Notes under the pieces: generated by a model | The model's input: the letters and a program-made list of their open reading frames with translations, nothing else | The model's database searches: none | Told to the model about the DNA's origin: nothing | Part shown: one piece after another, positions 8,362-18,067 of the stretch | Layout of the letters: each line of letters opens with the position of its first letter | Numbering within the stretch: the stretch's first letter is position 1 | Made by a program: the position numbers and the translations under genes | Assembly (NCBI RefSeq): GCF_008728835.1 | Contig: NZ_CP042582.1 | Span: 5,439,001 to 5,503,000, forward strand | DNA length: 64,000 bases | Direction: 5' to 3' | Origin: Hypericibacter adhaerens | GTDB taxonomy: Bacteria; Pseudomonadota; Alphaproteobacteria; Dongiales; Dongiaceae

Positions 8362-9138
8362 ATGGGTGAATCAACACCCGCCCTTGTCGTCGAGGACTTG
8401 CATAAGCGGTTCGGCGAAATCGAGGTCCTGAAGGGCGTATCGTTGTCGGCCAAGGTCGGCGACGTGATCGCGATGATCGGCAGCAGCGGCTCGGGCAAGA
8501 GCACGTTCCTGCGCTGCATCAACCTGCTCGAGACGCCCGACAGCGGACGCGTCTATGTGGGCGGCGAGCTCATCCGCATGCGCCCGACCCGGCGCGGCCA
8601 CGCGGAGCCGGAAGATTCGAAGCAGGTCGACCGCATCCGCTCGCGCCTCGGCATGGTGTTCCAGAGCTTCAATCTCTGGTCGCACATGACCGTGCTCGAG
8701 AACGTGATGGAGGCGCCGGTCCATGTGCTGAAGCTGCCGAAGGCGCAGGCCAGGGAACGGGCCGTGGCGCTGCTCGGCAAGGTCGGCATCGGCGACAAGG
8801 GCGATTTCTATCCGGCGCATCTCTCGGGCGGCCAGCAGCAGCGCGCGGCGATCGCGCGGGCGCTCGCCATGGAGCCGCAGGTGATGCTGTTCGACGAGCC
8901 GACCTCGGCGCTCGATCCCGAGCTGGTCGGCGAGGTGCTCAAGGTCATGCGCCAGCTGGCCGAGGAGGGTCGCACCATGATCGTGGTGACGCACGAGATG
9001 GGCTTCGCCCGCGAGGTCGCGACCGAGGTCTTGTTCCTGCATCAGGGCCGCGTCGAGGAGCAGGGGCCGCCCTCGAAGATCTTCAAGAATCCCGATTCCG
9101 AGCGCTGCCGGCAGTTCCTGGCGAGCCGGCTGCACTAG
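8362..9138 (+). CDS. Polar amino-acid ABC transporter, ATPase
   Basis: ATP-binding subunit of a polar amino-acid importer of the HisP/OccP/GlnQ family (258 residues). It has Walker A (GSSGSGKST), a Q-loop ([17 protein letters not shown]), the ABC signature (LSGGQQQR), Walker B ([14 protein letters not shown]) and the switch histidine (VVTHEMGFA). The insert between Walker A and the Q-loop ([11 protein letters not shown]...) is typical of the histidine/octopine branch. It is the first gene of a four-gene set with a binding protein and two permeases, so the likely substrates are basic amino acids or opine-like compounds. Confidence 0.94.
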   Translation: MGESTPALVVEDLHKRFGEIEVLKGVSLSAKVGDVIAMIGSSGSGKSTFLRCINLLETPDSGRVYVGGELIRMRPTRRGHAEPEDSKQVDRIRSRLGMVFQSFNLWSHMTVLENVMEAPVHVLKLPKAQARERAVALLGKVGIGDKGDFYPAHLSGGQQQRAAIARALAMEPQVMLFDEPTSALDPELVGEVLKVMRQLAEEGRTMIVVTHEMGFAREVATEVLFLHQGRVEEQGPPSKIFKNPDSERCRQFLASRLH

Positions 9139-9214
9139 GATCGCTCCTCAGAACCGATCGCGAGATCAAGAACGGAGAGCCCGGCTCTCCGATAACCAGA
9201 AGGGAGAGTTGCAC

Positions 9215-10006
9215 GTGAAGAGGTTGTTGACGCTGACGCTCGCGGCTGCCGCGCTGGCCTTCGCCACCGCGTCGGCCTCGGCCGAGACCATGAAGCTCAC
9301 CATCGCGACCGAAGGCGCCTATGCGCCCTTCAACTATGTCGCCGACGACGGCTCGCTGCAGGGCTTCGATGTCGATATCGCCAAGGCGCTGTGCGAGAAG
9401 ATCAAGGCCGAATGCACCATCGTGAAGCAGGACTGGGACGGCATGATCCCGGCCCTCCTGGCCAAGAAGTTCGACGCCATCGTCGCCTCGATGTCGATCA
9501 CCGAGGAGCGCAAGCAGAAGATCGACTTCACCGGCAAATACTACAACACGCCGGCCGTGCTCGTGGCGCGCAAGGATTCCAAGATCAAGATCGGCACCGA
9601 CGGCCATGTCGATCCGGCCAGCCTGAAAGGCCTGAAGATCGGCGTGCAGCGCGCCACCATCCACGAGAACTTCGCGCGCGCCAACTTCCCCGGCGCCGAG
9701 ATCGTGGTCTACGACACCGCCGACAATGCCAATCTCGACCTGATGAGCGGGCGTCTCGATGCGCGCATGGACGACATCCTGGCGCTCCAGGAAGGCATCC
9801 TGAAGCAGGAAGGCGGCGGCGACTACGCCATCATGGGCAAGGGCTGGACCGGCGGGCTCTTGGGCGACGGCGCCGGCATCGGCGTGCGCAAGGAGGACAG
9901 CAAGCTGCGCGATGCGCTGAGCCAGGCGATCCTCGATATCCGCGCCGACGGCACCTACAAGAAGATCAACGACAAATACTTCAACTTCGACGTCTATGGC
10001 GACTGA
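9215..10006 (+). CDS. Amino-acid ABC transporter, periplasmic binding protein
   Basis: Type-2 periplasmic solute-binding protein of the ArtJ/HisJ/lysine-arginine-ornithine family (263 residues). A signal peptide (KRLLTLTLAAAALAFATASASA) precedes a mature domain starting TMKLTIATEGAYAPFNY. The motif LQGFDVDIAKALCEK and the acidic sequence KQDWDGMIPALLAKKFDAIV are typical of polar amino-acid binders. The GTG at 9215 is the best start, because AGGGAGAG lies about seven bases upstream; the in-frame TTG at 9209 would sit on that site. A stable hairpin follows the gene. Confidence 0.94.
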   Translation: MKRLLTLTLAAAALAFATASASAETMKLTIATEGAYAPFNYVADDGSLQGFDVDIAKALCEKIKAECTIVKQDWDGMIPALLAKKFDAIVASMSITEERKQKIDFTGKYYNTPAVLVARKDSKIKIGTDGHVDPASLKGLKIGVQRATIHENFARANFPGAEIVVYDTADNANLDLMSGRLDARMDDILALQEGILKQEGGGDYAIMGKGWTGGLLGDGAGIGVRKEDSKLRDALSQAILDIRADGTYKKINDKYFNFDVYGD

Positions 10007-10034
10007 TCGGGTCGCCTAGCGCGTGAGACCCGGT

Positions 10035-10067
10035 GCGCCGCCGGAGGCCTTCCGCTTCCGGCGGCGC
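10035..10067 (+). terminator. Stable hairpin after the binding-protein gene
   Basis: An 11-bp perfect stem (GCGCCGCCGGA / TCCGGCGGCGC) with an 11-base loop, followed by CGTCTTT, lies 28 bp after the binding-protein stop inside the transporter operon. Hairpins at this place are known to stabilise the binding-protein message or partly stop transcription, which gives more binding protein than permease. The T-run is weak, so partial termination or 3-prime protection are both possible. Confidence 0.6.
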
Positions 10068-10088
10068 CGTCTTTCACGAGGGGCAATG

Positions 10089-10118
10089 ATGCCGGCCGCG
10101 GGCGATGTTCGACTATAA
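10089..10118 (+). CDS. Possible leader peptide overlapping the permease start
   Basis: A nine-codon frame, MPAAGDVRL, has a Shine-Dalgarno match (GAGGGG, 10078-10083) five bases upstream. The permease ATG at 10105 lies inside it in another frame and has no ribosome site of its own. Ribosomes ending at 10118 could re-initiate at 10105. This is speculative, since no conservation data are available. Confidence 0.25.
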   Translation: MPAAGDVRL

Positions 10119-10794
10119 GGGCTACGGGCATTTCCTGATCGAAGGCGCGCAGATGACGATCATCGTCGCTGTGCTCTCCATGGCGCTCACCACCGCCATG
10201 GGCCTGATCGGCGCGCTCGGCAAGCTCTCGCGCCATGGCTGGGCCCGGCGTCTCGCCGACCTCTACACCACCATCATCCGCGGCGTGCCCGAGCTGGTGC
10301 TGCTGCTGCTGATCTATTACGGCGGCACGGTGCTGCTGCAGCATATAGCGACCCTGTTCGGCCGCGAGGAACCGATCGACATCAACGCTTTCGTGGCGGG
10401 CGTGCTGGTGATCGGCTTCATCTACGGCGCCTACGCGACCGAGACCTTCCGCGGCGCCTTCCAGGCCGTGCCCAAGGGCCAGATCGAAGCCGCCATGGCC
10501 TGCGGCATGAACCAGAAGCAGATCTTCTGGCGCATCCGCCTGCCCCAGGTCTGGCGCTTCGCCATTCCCGGCCTCGGCAATGTCTGGCTGGTGCTGCTCA
10601 AAGCGACCTCGCTCATGTCGGTGATCGGGGTGGAGGAGCTGACGCGCAAGGCCGACCTCGCCAAGGCGCCGACGCGCGAGCCTTTCACCTTCTTCATCAG
10701 CGCCGCCTTCATCTATCTCGTCTTCACCGCGATCTCGGACTACGGACGGCATTGGGCGGAGAAGCGCGCCAATGTCGGCGTCAGGCGCGCCTGA
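10105..10794 (+). CDS. Amino-acid ABC transporter permease (HisQ type)
   Basis: Inner-membrane permease of the HisQ/ArtQ type (229 residues). It has about five membrane helices and the EAA loop that contacts the ATPase (PKGQIEAAMACGMNQKQIFW). The motif TTIIRGVPELVLLLLIYYGG is characteristic of polar amino-acid permeases. The start is the first ATG after an in-frame TGA at 10087; no clear Shine-Dalgarno lies before it, while a small overlapping frame does have one. It forms a heteromeric pair with the next gene, 11 bp downstream. Confidence 0.92.
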   Translation: MFDYKGYGHFLIEGAQMTIIVAVLSMALTTAMGLIGALGKLSRHGWARRLADLYTTIIRGVPELVLLLLIYYGGTVLLQHIATLFGREEPIDINAFVAGVLVIGFIYGAYATETFRGAFQAVPKGQIEAAMACGMNQKQIFWRIRLPQVWRFAIPGLGNVWLVLLKATSLMSVIGVEELTRKADLAKAPTREPFTFFISAAFIYLVFTAISDYGRHWAEKRANVGVRRA

Positions 10795-10805
10795 GCGGGA
10801 CCGGC

Positions 10806-11600
10806 ATGGAAGCGGAAGCCCCCGGTCTCTGGCAGCGCATCAATGCGGTCTTCGACCTGCAGCTGATCTGGGACAGCCTGCCGGCGCTGTTCGACGGGCT
10901 CCTGCTGACGATCGAGCTGGTGGCGATCTCGCTCATCGTCGGGCTCGTCATCGCCGTGCCGCTCGCCATCATGCGCGCCTCGGGCAAGCCCTGGCTCTCC
11001 TGGCCGATCTATGCCTACACCTATTTCTTCCGCGGCACGCCGCTCCTGATCCAGATCTTCCTGATCTATTACGGGCTGGGCCAGTTCCACTGGATCAAGA
11101 CGACCTTCCTCTGGAGCTTCCTGCGTGAGGGCTATTGGTGCTGCCTGCTCGCCTTCGTGCTCAACACCGCGGCCTACGTGACCGAGATCTTCCGCGGCGC
11201 CATCCAGGCCGTGCCGTTGGGCGAGGTCGAGGCGGCCAAGGCCTGCGGCATGTCCTGGGGCTTGCGCTACCGGCGCATCATCCTGCCGCGCGCGCTCCAG
11301 CTCGTCCTGCCGGCCTATTCCAACGAGGTGATCTTCATGCTGCAGGCGAGCTCGCTCGCCAGCGTGGTGACGCTCATGGATCTGACCGGCGTCGCCCGCG
11401 TCATCATCGCGCGCAGCTTCGCGCCCTATGAGCTCTTCATCACCATCGCGCTCATCTATCTGGCGCTGACCTACCTGATCGCCTGGGGCTTCCGCGCCTT
11501 CGAATGGCGGCTGACCCATCACCTGCGCGACCGGCCCATCGTCTCGGCCGGCCGCCGCGGCGGACCCAAGCCCGAGATCCCGACCGCGACGCCGATTTGA
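10806..11600 (+). CDS. Amino-acid ABC transporter permease (HisM type)
   Basis: Second permease subunit, HisM/OccM type (264 residues). It has the family motif YFFRGTPLLIQIFLIYYGLG and the EAA loop (PLGEVEAAKACGMSWGLRYR). The ATG at 10806 (MEAEAPG) was chosen because the longer frame from 10752 would start inside the upstream permease. A 48-bp inverted-repeat pair follows the stop and may end the operon. Together with the preceding genes this gives a complete importer. Confidence 0.92.
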   Translation: MEAEAPGLWQRINAVFDLQLIWDSLPALFDGLLLTIELVAISLIVGLVIAVPLAIMRASGKPWLSWPIYAYTYFFRGTPLLIQIFLIYYGLGQFHWIKTTFLWSFLREGYWCCLLAFVLNTAAYVTEIFRGAIQAVPLGEVEAAKACGMSWGLRYRRIILPRALQLVLPAYSNEVIFMLQASSLASVVTLMDLTGVARVIIARSFAPYELFITIALIYLALTYLIAWGFRAFEWRLTHHLRDRPIVSAGRRGGPKPEIPTATPI

Positions 11601-11608
11601 GCGCGCAG

Positions 11609-11727
11609 TGTCCCCTCTCCCTTCTGGGAGAGGGTGAGGGAGAGGGCTGCTCGGTACTTGCAGCTGAGCGGCTCTGCTACCGAGCAGCCCCCTCCCTGGC
11701 CCTCCCCCGTTCCGGTGGAGGGGACAA
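11609..11727. repeat. Long inverted intergenic repeat (second family)
   Basis: Two arms of about 48 bp (11609-11656 and 11678-11727) are near reverse complements. They share the outer GTCCCCTC...GGGGAC ends, an internal small hairpin (CCTCCCCCGTTCCGGTGGAGGGG in the right arm), and the inner GCTGCTCGGTA / TACCGAGCAGC ends around a 21-base loop. The right arm matches the unit at 6980-7024. It separates the ABC operon from the tRNA gene. Confidence 0.8.
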
Positions 11728-11791
11728 GCAAGAAAGAGCCGCGCGGCCGCCGGCTGCAATTCCACCATCGATGTCGGGGAGGATCGGCGGC

Positions 11792-11867
11792 TGGTGGAGC
11801 TGAGGGGAATCGAACCCCTGACCTCCTCATTGCGAACGAGGCGCTCTCCCATCTGAGCTACAGCCCC
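11792..11867 (-). tRNA. tRNA-Ala (anticodon CGC)
   Basis: On the minus strand the sequence folds as a 76-nt cloverleaf. The acceptor stem is GGGGCTG/CAGCTCC, the D-stem GCTC/GAGC, the anticodon stem CCTCG/TGAGG with loop TTCGCAA (anticodon CGC, reading GCG), and the T-arm AGGGG-TTCGATT-CCCCT. The CCA end is encoded. Alanine identity agrees with the decoded codon. No integrase or repeated tRNA end marks it as an integration site here. Confidence 0.96.
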
Positions 11868-12087
11868 GCCGCCGAACGGCCGGGACTATGGGTAGGCGAC
11901 CTCGCCCTGTCAAGGGCAAGAGGCTTAAGAGGGGATTACCGCGAACCCGGTCGAGCCCAGCGATTCCAGGGGCTTGAGCGCGAATCGGAGGGGCGCGGCG
12001 GATCGTCCGGCACCCTTGCGCGGGGGGCCTCGGGCCGATAGCCTCCAGGCCGGTTTTTCGCCCTCTCCCTGGAGGATTCCGCGCCAC

Positions 12088-12366
12088 ATGCAGTCGCTCG
12101 CAGGTCTGATCAGTCTGGTGATCACGCTCTATATCTGGGTGCTGATCGCGAGCGCCATCATGAGCTGGCTCGTGGCCTTCAACGTGCTCAACACGCGCAA
12201 CCGCTTCGTCTATCAGGTGGGCGACATGCTCTACCGCCTGACCGAGCCGGCGCTGCGGCCGATCCGGCGGGTCCTGCCCAATCTGGGCGGCATCGATCTT
12301 TCGCCGGTGGTGCTGATCCTGCTGCTCGTCTTCCTGCGCAGCCTGCTTTTCGAATACGTGTTCTAG
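12088..12366 (+). CDS. YggT family membrane protein
   Basis: A 92-residue protein with two hydrophobic segments (about residues 4-30 and 70-92) and the YggT-type motif [21 protein letters not shown] plus [17 protein letters not shown]. YggT proteins are small inner-membrane proteins linked to osmotic adaptation and cell division in different bacteria; their biochemical role is not firmly known. The ATG at 12088 has GGAGG about 12 bases upstream. It is followed 12 bp later by a DUF167 gene, a common pairing. Confidence 0.9.
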   Translation: MQSLAGLISLVITLYIWVLIASAIMSWLVAFNVLNTRNRFVYQVGDMLYRLTEPALRPIRRVLPNLGGIDLSPVVLILLLVFLRSLLFEYVF

Positions 12367-12378
12367 GACCTGACGCCC

Positions 12379-12708
12379 ATGCCTCGGCCCTTCGCGGCGG
12401 TGTCGGACGGGCTCAGGCTCAAGGTGCGGCTGACGCCGCGGGCGCGGCGCAGCGCGATCGACGGCCTGGCGCCGGAGGCCGACGGCTCGGTGGCGCTCAA
12501 GGTGGCGGTGACGGCGGTGCCCGAGAAGGGCCAGGCGAACGAGGCGCTGATCGAGCTCCTGGCGCGGGAATGGCGGATCGCCCGCAGCCGGATCACGCTC
12601 GAGAGCGGCGCCAGCGACCGGCGCAAGCTGCTGCATCTGGCGGGCGATCCGATGGCGCTGGAGAGCCTGCTGACGGAATGGCTGGCCAAGCACGGCGCCA
12701 AGGCATGA
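12379..12708 (+). CDS. DUF167 (YggU) family protein
   Basis: A 109-residue protein of the DUF167/YggU family, recognised from LKVRLTPRARRSAIDGL, VAVTAVPEKGQANEAL and SRITLESGASDRRKLL. The family has a small alpha/beta fold of unknown function. It is coupled to yggT upstream and followed 63 bp later by folD, so the three are probably co-transcribed. Length is typical. Confidence 0.9.
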   Translation: MPRPFAAVSDGLRLKVRLTPRARRSAIDGLAPEADGSVALKVAVTAVPEKGQANEALIELLAREWRIARSRITLESGASDRRKLLHLAGDPMALESLLTEWLAKHGAKA

Positions 12709-12771
12709 CCGCCGCCCCGGATGTTCGCCCGGGCGGCACCGGGATTCGATAGTCAAGGGAAACGGATACGC

Positions 12772-13644
12772 ATGAGCAACATCATCGATGGCAAGGCCTT
12801 CGCCGAGGGCTTGCGCCGCCGCCTCGCCACCCAGATCGCCGGCCTCAAGGAGAAGCACGGCTTCATCCCGGGTCTCGCCGTGGTGCTGGTGGGCGAGGAC
12901 CCGGCCAGCAAGGTCTATGTGCGCAACAAGGCGCAGCAGACGGTCGAGGTCGGCATGGCCTCCTTCGAGCATAAGCTGCCCGCCACCACCGCGCAGGCCG
13001 AACTGCTGGCGCTGGTGAAGCGGCTCAACGAGGACAAGTCCGTCAACGGCATCCTGGTGCAGCTGCCGCTGCCCAAGCAGATCGATCCGCAAGCCGTGCT
13101 CGACGCGATCGACCCGGCCAAGGATGTGGACGGCTTCCATGTGGTCAATGCCGGACGGCTCGCGACCGGCGGGCAGGCGCTCGTCCCCTGCACGCCGCTC
13201 GGCTGCCTGATGCTGCTCAAGGACCGGCTGGGCGATCTTTCCGGCAAGCGCGCGGTCGTGCTCGGCCGCTCCAACATCGTCGGCAAGCCGATGGCGCAGC
13301 TCCTGCTGGGCGAGAGCTGCACCGTGACGATCGCGCATTCCAAGACCCGCGACCTCGCCGGCGAATGCCGCCGTGCCGAGATCCTGGTGGCGGCGGTGGG
13401 CCGGCCCGAGATGGTGCGCGGCGACTGGGTGGCGCCCGGCGCCACGGTCATCGATGTCGGCATCAACCGCATCACCGGCCCGGACGGCAAAGGCAAGCTC
13501 GTGGGCGACGTCGCCTTCGCGGAGGCCGCGAAGCATGCCGGCGCCATCACGCCGGTGCCCGGCGGTGTCGGCCCGATGACGATCGCGGTGCTGCTGCAGA
13601 ACACGGTGACCGCCGCCTGCCGGCAGCACGGAATCGCGATCTAG
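12772..13644 (+). CDS. folD: Methylenetetrahydrofolate dehydrogenase/cyclohydrolase
   Basis: FolD oxidises 5,10-methylene-THF and hydrolyses the methenyl form to 10-formyl-THF in the cytoplasm. The 290-residue product shows the catalytic YVRNK motif ([11 protein letters not shown]), the GILVQLPLP motif, the conserved PCTPLG, the nucleotide-binding loop [17 protein letters not shown] and the C-terminal [13 protein letters not shown]. The ATG at 12772 gives the standard N-terminus [12 protein letters not shown]. Length is normal. Confidence 0.97.
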   Translation: MSNIIDGKAFAEGLRRRLATQIAGLKEKHGFIPGLAVVLVGEDPASKVYVRNKAQQTVEVGMASFEHKLPATTAQAELLALVKRLNEDKSVNGILVQLPLPKQIDPQAVLDAIDPAKDVDGFHVVNAGRLATGGQALVPCTPLGCLMLLKDRLGDLSGKRAVVLGRSNIVGKPMAQLLLGESCTVTIAHSKTRDLAGECRRAEILVAAVGRPEMVRGDWVAPGATVIDVGINRITGPDGKGKLVGDVAFAEAAKHAGAITPVPGGVGPMTIAVLLQNTVTAACRQHGIAI

Positions 13645-13698
13645 CCCTCGTCTCCCCTCGCACCTGAAGGGTCGCCGGGAAAGAGCTGGCGCCCCTGG

Positions 13699-14430
13699 TC
13701 AGGACAGGCGGCGCGCCAGCACGCGGGCGGGGGCGCCGTCCGACTCCGAGATATTGAGGGCGAGGAACATGAATTCCGCGCGCCGATCCGCCAGCTCGGC
13801 GTGGTTGGTGACATGCTCCGAAACGAGCACGCCGCTGCCGAGCAGAACGTGGTGCACCGGCCAGTCGAAGCCCGGCGAACGCCGATGGACCGGCAGATCG
13901 GGCGTGGCGAAGTCGCAGGCCAGCAGCTTCGCCCGCTTCTCGACCAGCCACTGCGCGGCCTCGACCGAGAGGCAGGGATGGCGGTCGTACTGGGGCGTTC
14001 CCGCATAGCGCCACCAGCCCGTATGGATGACCACGATATCGCCGGGCTCGACCCTGATCTTCGCGTTGGCGAGATCCTCGGCGCTGATGACGCTGTCCGG
14101 CTCCTTCTCGAGGTTCAGCACCGCGCCGGGTCCGTGCAGCCGGTCGAGCGGCACCTCATGGAAGGCGGGACCGTCGGCGAAGAAATGGCGCGGCGCGTCC
14201 ACATGCGTCCCGGAATGCACCGCCATTTCCATCATGGTCACGTTCAGGGGATCGGCCGGAATCTGCTTCAGCCGCCAGAACCGGGGCGCGGGAAAGATCG
14301 AGACCGTCGGCATATGCTCGGTCAAAGGGTGGGACAGATCGATCCAGGGCCCGAGTGCGGGCCCGACAGGGCGCTCATCCAGCTTCATCCATCCCCGCCA
14401 GCCCGTCGCCTTTGCAGCCGTGTCGCACAT
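13699..14430 (-). CDS. Cyclase / kynurenine formamidase-like hydrolase
   Basis: A 243-residue metal-dependent hydrolase of the cyclase family, which includes KynB arylformamidase and isatin hydrolase. The hallmark HSGTHVDAPRHF motif with its metal-binding histidines and aspartate is present, with WIDLSHPLTEHMPT near the N-terminus and IVVIHTGWW in the middle. No kynurenine-pathway genes are nearby, so the substrate is open. The start could also be the ATG at codon 15 (MKLDERPVG). It runs convergent to folD. Confidence 0.85.
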   Translation of the reverse strand: MCDTAAKATGWRGWMKLDERPVGPALGPWIDLSHPLTEHMPTVSIFPAPRFWRLKQIPADPLNVTMMEMAVHSGTHVDAPRHFFADGPAFHEVPLDRLHGPGAVLNLEKEPDSVISAEDLANAKIRVEPGDIVVIHTGWWRYAGTPQYDRHPCLSVEAAQWLVEKRAKLLACDFATPDLPVHRRSPGFDWPVHHVLLGSGVLVSEHVTNHAELADRRAEFMFLALNISESDGAPARVLARRLS

Positions 14431-14497
14431 GGTGGCCTCCCGGTTCCTGGAGCGATGCCGTCAGCCTTCGGCGCCGACCGAGCGCGGCAAGGGCATC

Positions 14498-14818
14498 CTA
14501 CTCGATCACCACGGCCGTGCCGCTGACGCTCACCATCAGCATGCTGCTGTCTTTGCCGACCACCTCGTAATCGATATCGACTCCGACGATGGCGTTGGCG
14601 CCGGCTTCCTTGGCGGCCGCTTCCATCTCGCGGAACGCCGCCTCGCGGGCCCCTTTCAGCGCGCTCTCGTAGGAGCCGGAGCGACCGCCGACGATGTCGG
14701 TGATCGAGGCCATGAGGTCGCGGAAGATGTTGGCCCCGACGATGGCCTCGCCGGTGACGATGCCGCGATAGTCGCGGATCTTGAAGCCTTCGACGGTGGA
14801 TGTGGTGGTCAGGATCAT
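14498..14818 (-). CDS. YbjQ / UPF0145 family protein
   Basis: A 106-residue protein of the YbjQ (UPF0145, putative heavy-metal-binding) family. It begins [19 protein letters not shown] and contains the family motifs [12 protein letters not shown] and [13 protein letters not shown]-like [14 protein letters not shown]. Members form pentameric rings; their physiological role is unknown. It lies 19 bp downstream of a GNAT acetyltransferase gene, itself 5 bp from argG, so it may be the last gene of that transcript. Confidence 0.88.
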   Translation of the reverse strand: MILTTTSTVEGFKIRDYRGIVTGEAIVGANIFRDLMASITDIVGGRSGSYESALKGAREAAFREMEAAAKEAGANAIVGVDIDYEVVGKDSSMLMVSVSGTAVVIE

Positions 14819-14837
14819 GCGGGCTCCCCGGCGTTCC

Positions 14838-15341
14838 CTATCCTTGGCGAAGCGACTTGCGGCAGATCAGGCGCTGCGGCTTGTAGCCCAGGCTGTCCCA
14901 GGCAGCGGCCGCGGCTTTGTTGGCGAGATTATAGCGCAGCTCGATGAATTCGATGCCGCGATCCGCGAACCAGCGCTCCGCCGCCTCGGTCAGCGCCCGG
15001 GCGACGCCCCGCCCGCGCGCGGCCTCGGCCACGAAGCAATGCGCGATATAGCCCGTCTTCTCGATCGGCGATTCCCGCACATAGGCCGGCTCGATGCGGC
15101 CGAGGAGGTAGCCCTGGGGTGTGCCGCCGACCGATGCGATGAGCAGCAGATCGCCCTGCGCGAGAGCCGCCTCGAAATTCTGCCGCGCGAGATCGGGCGC
15201 CGGCTGCGCGCCTTCCCAGAGCTCGTCCGCGACCGCCGCCTTCAGATGCTCGAAGAACCGCCGATAGAACCCGATCAGGAGATCGAGATCGGCGGGCTGG
15301 GCGGAGCGAATTGAGATCGTCTCGCCCCGGGCGCCGCGCAT
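14838..15341 (-). CDS. GNAT family N-acetyltransferase
   Basis: A 167-residue acetyltransferase of the GNAT fold. The acetyl-CoA binding motif A is seen in [20 protein letters not shown] (V-x-x-x-x-R-G-x-G/A), and the C-terminal [19 protein letters not shown] is the usual motif B region. The substrate cannot be told. It starts 5 bp after argG ends on the same strand, so it is probably co-transcribed with arginine biosynthesis, but this does not prove a role there. Confidence 0.88.
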   Translation of the reverse strand: MRGARGETISIRSAQPADLDLLIGFYRRFFEHLKAAVADELWEGAQPAPDLARQNFEAALAQGDLLLIASVGGTPQGYLLGRIEPAYVRESPIEKTGYIAHCFVAEAARGRGVARALTEAAERWFADRGIEFIELRYNLANKAAAAAWDSLGYKPQRLICRKSLRQG

Positions 15342-15346
15342 GAGGC

Positions 15347-16564
<1,218 letters not shown>

Positions 16565-16597
16565 GGGTCGGAGGTTCTCCAGGAAAAAGCCGCGCGG

Positions 16598-16625
16598 AGT
16601 ATAGGGATCGAGCATCGGCCGGCAA
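16598..16625 (-). promoter_or_regulatory. Predicted sigma-70 promoter of argG
   Basis: On the minus strand TTGCCG (-35, 16620-16625) and TATACT (-10, 16598-16603) are separated by 16 bases. Transcription would start near 16590 and give an untranslated leader of about 25-30 bases. The match to the TTGACA/TATAAT consensus is good for such GC-rich DNA. Confidence 0.6.
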
Positions 16626-16696
16626 GCTGATAGCATCGCGTGCGGCACCTCAATCGTCTCATTCCGCTTCCCCACCGCCGCATCTCGTTATATACC

Positions 16697-16716
16697 TATC
16701 TAACTTTCGTTAGATA
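16697..16716. promoter_or_regulatory. Palindromic operator before the ArsR-type gene
   Basis: A perfect inverted repeat (TATCTAAC, spacer TTTC, GTTAGATA) lies 8 bp before the ATG of the divergent regulator gene, in a locally AT-rich patch. It overlaps a -10-like GATAAT (16713-16718), so a repressor bound here would block transcription. ArsR-type repressors bind such palindromes, which makes autoregulation likely; this is inferred, not shown. Confidence 0.65.
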
Positions 16717-16724
16717 ATAATCGA

Positions 16725-18026
16725 ATGACCATGCCGCCTCGCCGCCCCAAACCTCGGCCTACCGCTCTCTCCGGCTCCATGCCGGCGTGGCCACGCTGGG
16801 ACTGCCGCGCCAGCCCCCGGTTGGAGCTGTTCCTCGCGGCCTGGTCGCTGACCAGCGACCGGGCGCAGCGTCATCCGGCCTGGCGCCGCCAGGGGCGGCG
16901 GGCGCTGCCCGGCACCTACTGGGCCGCCGAGGCGGCGCTGGGTGGGGCGCCGGAGATCTGGCTGCTCGCGGCGGCGGCACCGGGGCTGGCGCCACTCGAT
17001 TCGACACCGATCGAACTCCTGAACCGGATCGAGCGCCGGCCGGCCGGGGCGGTGCTGACGGCCATGCTGGCCGCGCTGCTGGCCGATCCCGTGCTCGCGC
17101 GCCGGGTCGCGGTGGGTGGGTTGACCCTGCCCCGGGCCCTGGCGGCCCTGCCCCGGCCGCGGCTCCTCGCCCTGAGTTCGATGAAATTCGAACCATCAAA
17201 TCCCGATGCCCCGCTCTGGTCGGCGCTGGGCCGTTTCGCCGCCGATCCGGAAGCCGGCCAGCGGGCCTTGGTGGCGGGGCTCGACGCCTTCCGCGAGGCC
17301 GTGTTCGAGCCCCTCTGGCGGTCCCTGGCCGACGAGGAAGCGGCCGCGGCCACGGTCGCCGGCAACCGGATCGGCCGCGCCGATTGGGCCGGGCTCGGCC
17401 ACCGGCTGGGTCTCGGGATCGAGTTCGACGCCAAGGCGGGCGTCCTCCGGCAGGTGACGGGCGGGGCCCGCACCGAGCTCGCCCAGATCGGCCAGCTTCA
17501 GTTCCTGCCCTCGAGCTTCAACGAGCCGCGCTGGTGGTTCATCGAGCAGGAAGGCGAGCGCGGCACGGCCTGGCTGCCCTTCCTCGATCTCGCGCTGGGG
17601 CCCGAGCCGCAGCCGGGCGGCATCGGGGAACCGGGCCTGCCCAGCGCTGCCGCGCCCGGGAGGAGCCCGAGAAGCGCCGCGTCCGCGGATGATGGTACCG
17701 CCGCCGCCGGCCCTGAGGGTGGCGACGTGGCGCTGGTGTTCCGCGCGCTGGGCGACGCCACGCGCTTCGCCATGGCCAACCTCCTGGCGCGCCGCGCCAT
17801 GCCGGCGGTCGAGCTGGCGCGCCAGCTTCGCCTCTCCAAGCCCACCGTCACCCATCATCTCCATTTCCTGCGCGAGGCCGGTCTGGTCGAGGAGCAAGGC
17901 GATGGCGGGCGCCGCCTGCTGGCGCTGAAGCGCGAGGCGATCGAGGCGTTATCGAGCCGGACCTTGCGCCGGCTGTTCGAAGCGGAACCCGTATCGCCCG
18001 CACGTTCGCGGCGGCGTCGCGGCTGA
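16725..18026 (+). CDS. ArsR-type regulator with long N-terminal domain
   Basis: A 433-residue protein whose C-terminal part (about residues 335-420) is an ArsR-like winged helix. Visible there are ALVFRALGDATRFAMANLLA, then VELARQLRLSKPTVTHHLHF as recognition helix, then GLVEEQGDGGRRLLAL as wing. The first 300 residues are Ala/Arg-rich with no motif I recognise and may be a sensor domain. An Ala/Gly/Pro-rich linker joins the parts. A perfect palindrome sits 8 bp upstream. No Shine-Dalgarno is seen, and a -10-like GATAAT ends 6 bp before the ATG, which suggests a leaderless mRNA. Confidence 0.8.
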   Translation: MTMPPRRPKPRPTALSGSMPAWPRWDCRASPRLELFLAAWSLTSDRAQRHPAWRRQGRRALPGTYWAAEAALGGAPEIWLLAAAAPGLAPLDSTPIELLNRIERRPAGAVLTAMLAALLADPVLARRVAVGGLTLPRALAALPRPRLLALSSMKFEPSNPDAPLWSALGRFAADPEAGQRALVAGLDAFREAVFEPLWRSLADEEAAAATVAGNRIGRADWAGLGHRLGLGIEFDAKAGVLRQVTGGARTELAQIGQLQFLPSSFNEPRWWFIEQEGERGTAWLPFLDLALGPEPQPGGIGEPGLPSAAAPGRSPRSAASADDGTAAAGPEGGDVALVFRALGDATRFAMANLLARRAMPAVELARQLRLSKPTVTHHLHFLREAGLVEEQGDGGRRLLALKREAIEALSSRTLRRLFEAEPVSPARSRRRRG

Positions 18027-18067
18027 TCCAAGGGAGACGCCGGTTATCGCGCCCGGCCTTGCCGCTT

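Noticed and set aside
11792-11867. tRNA-Ala as a mobile-element attachment site
   Set aside because: No integrase, no second copy of the tRNA 3-prime end and no change in base composition beside it.
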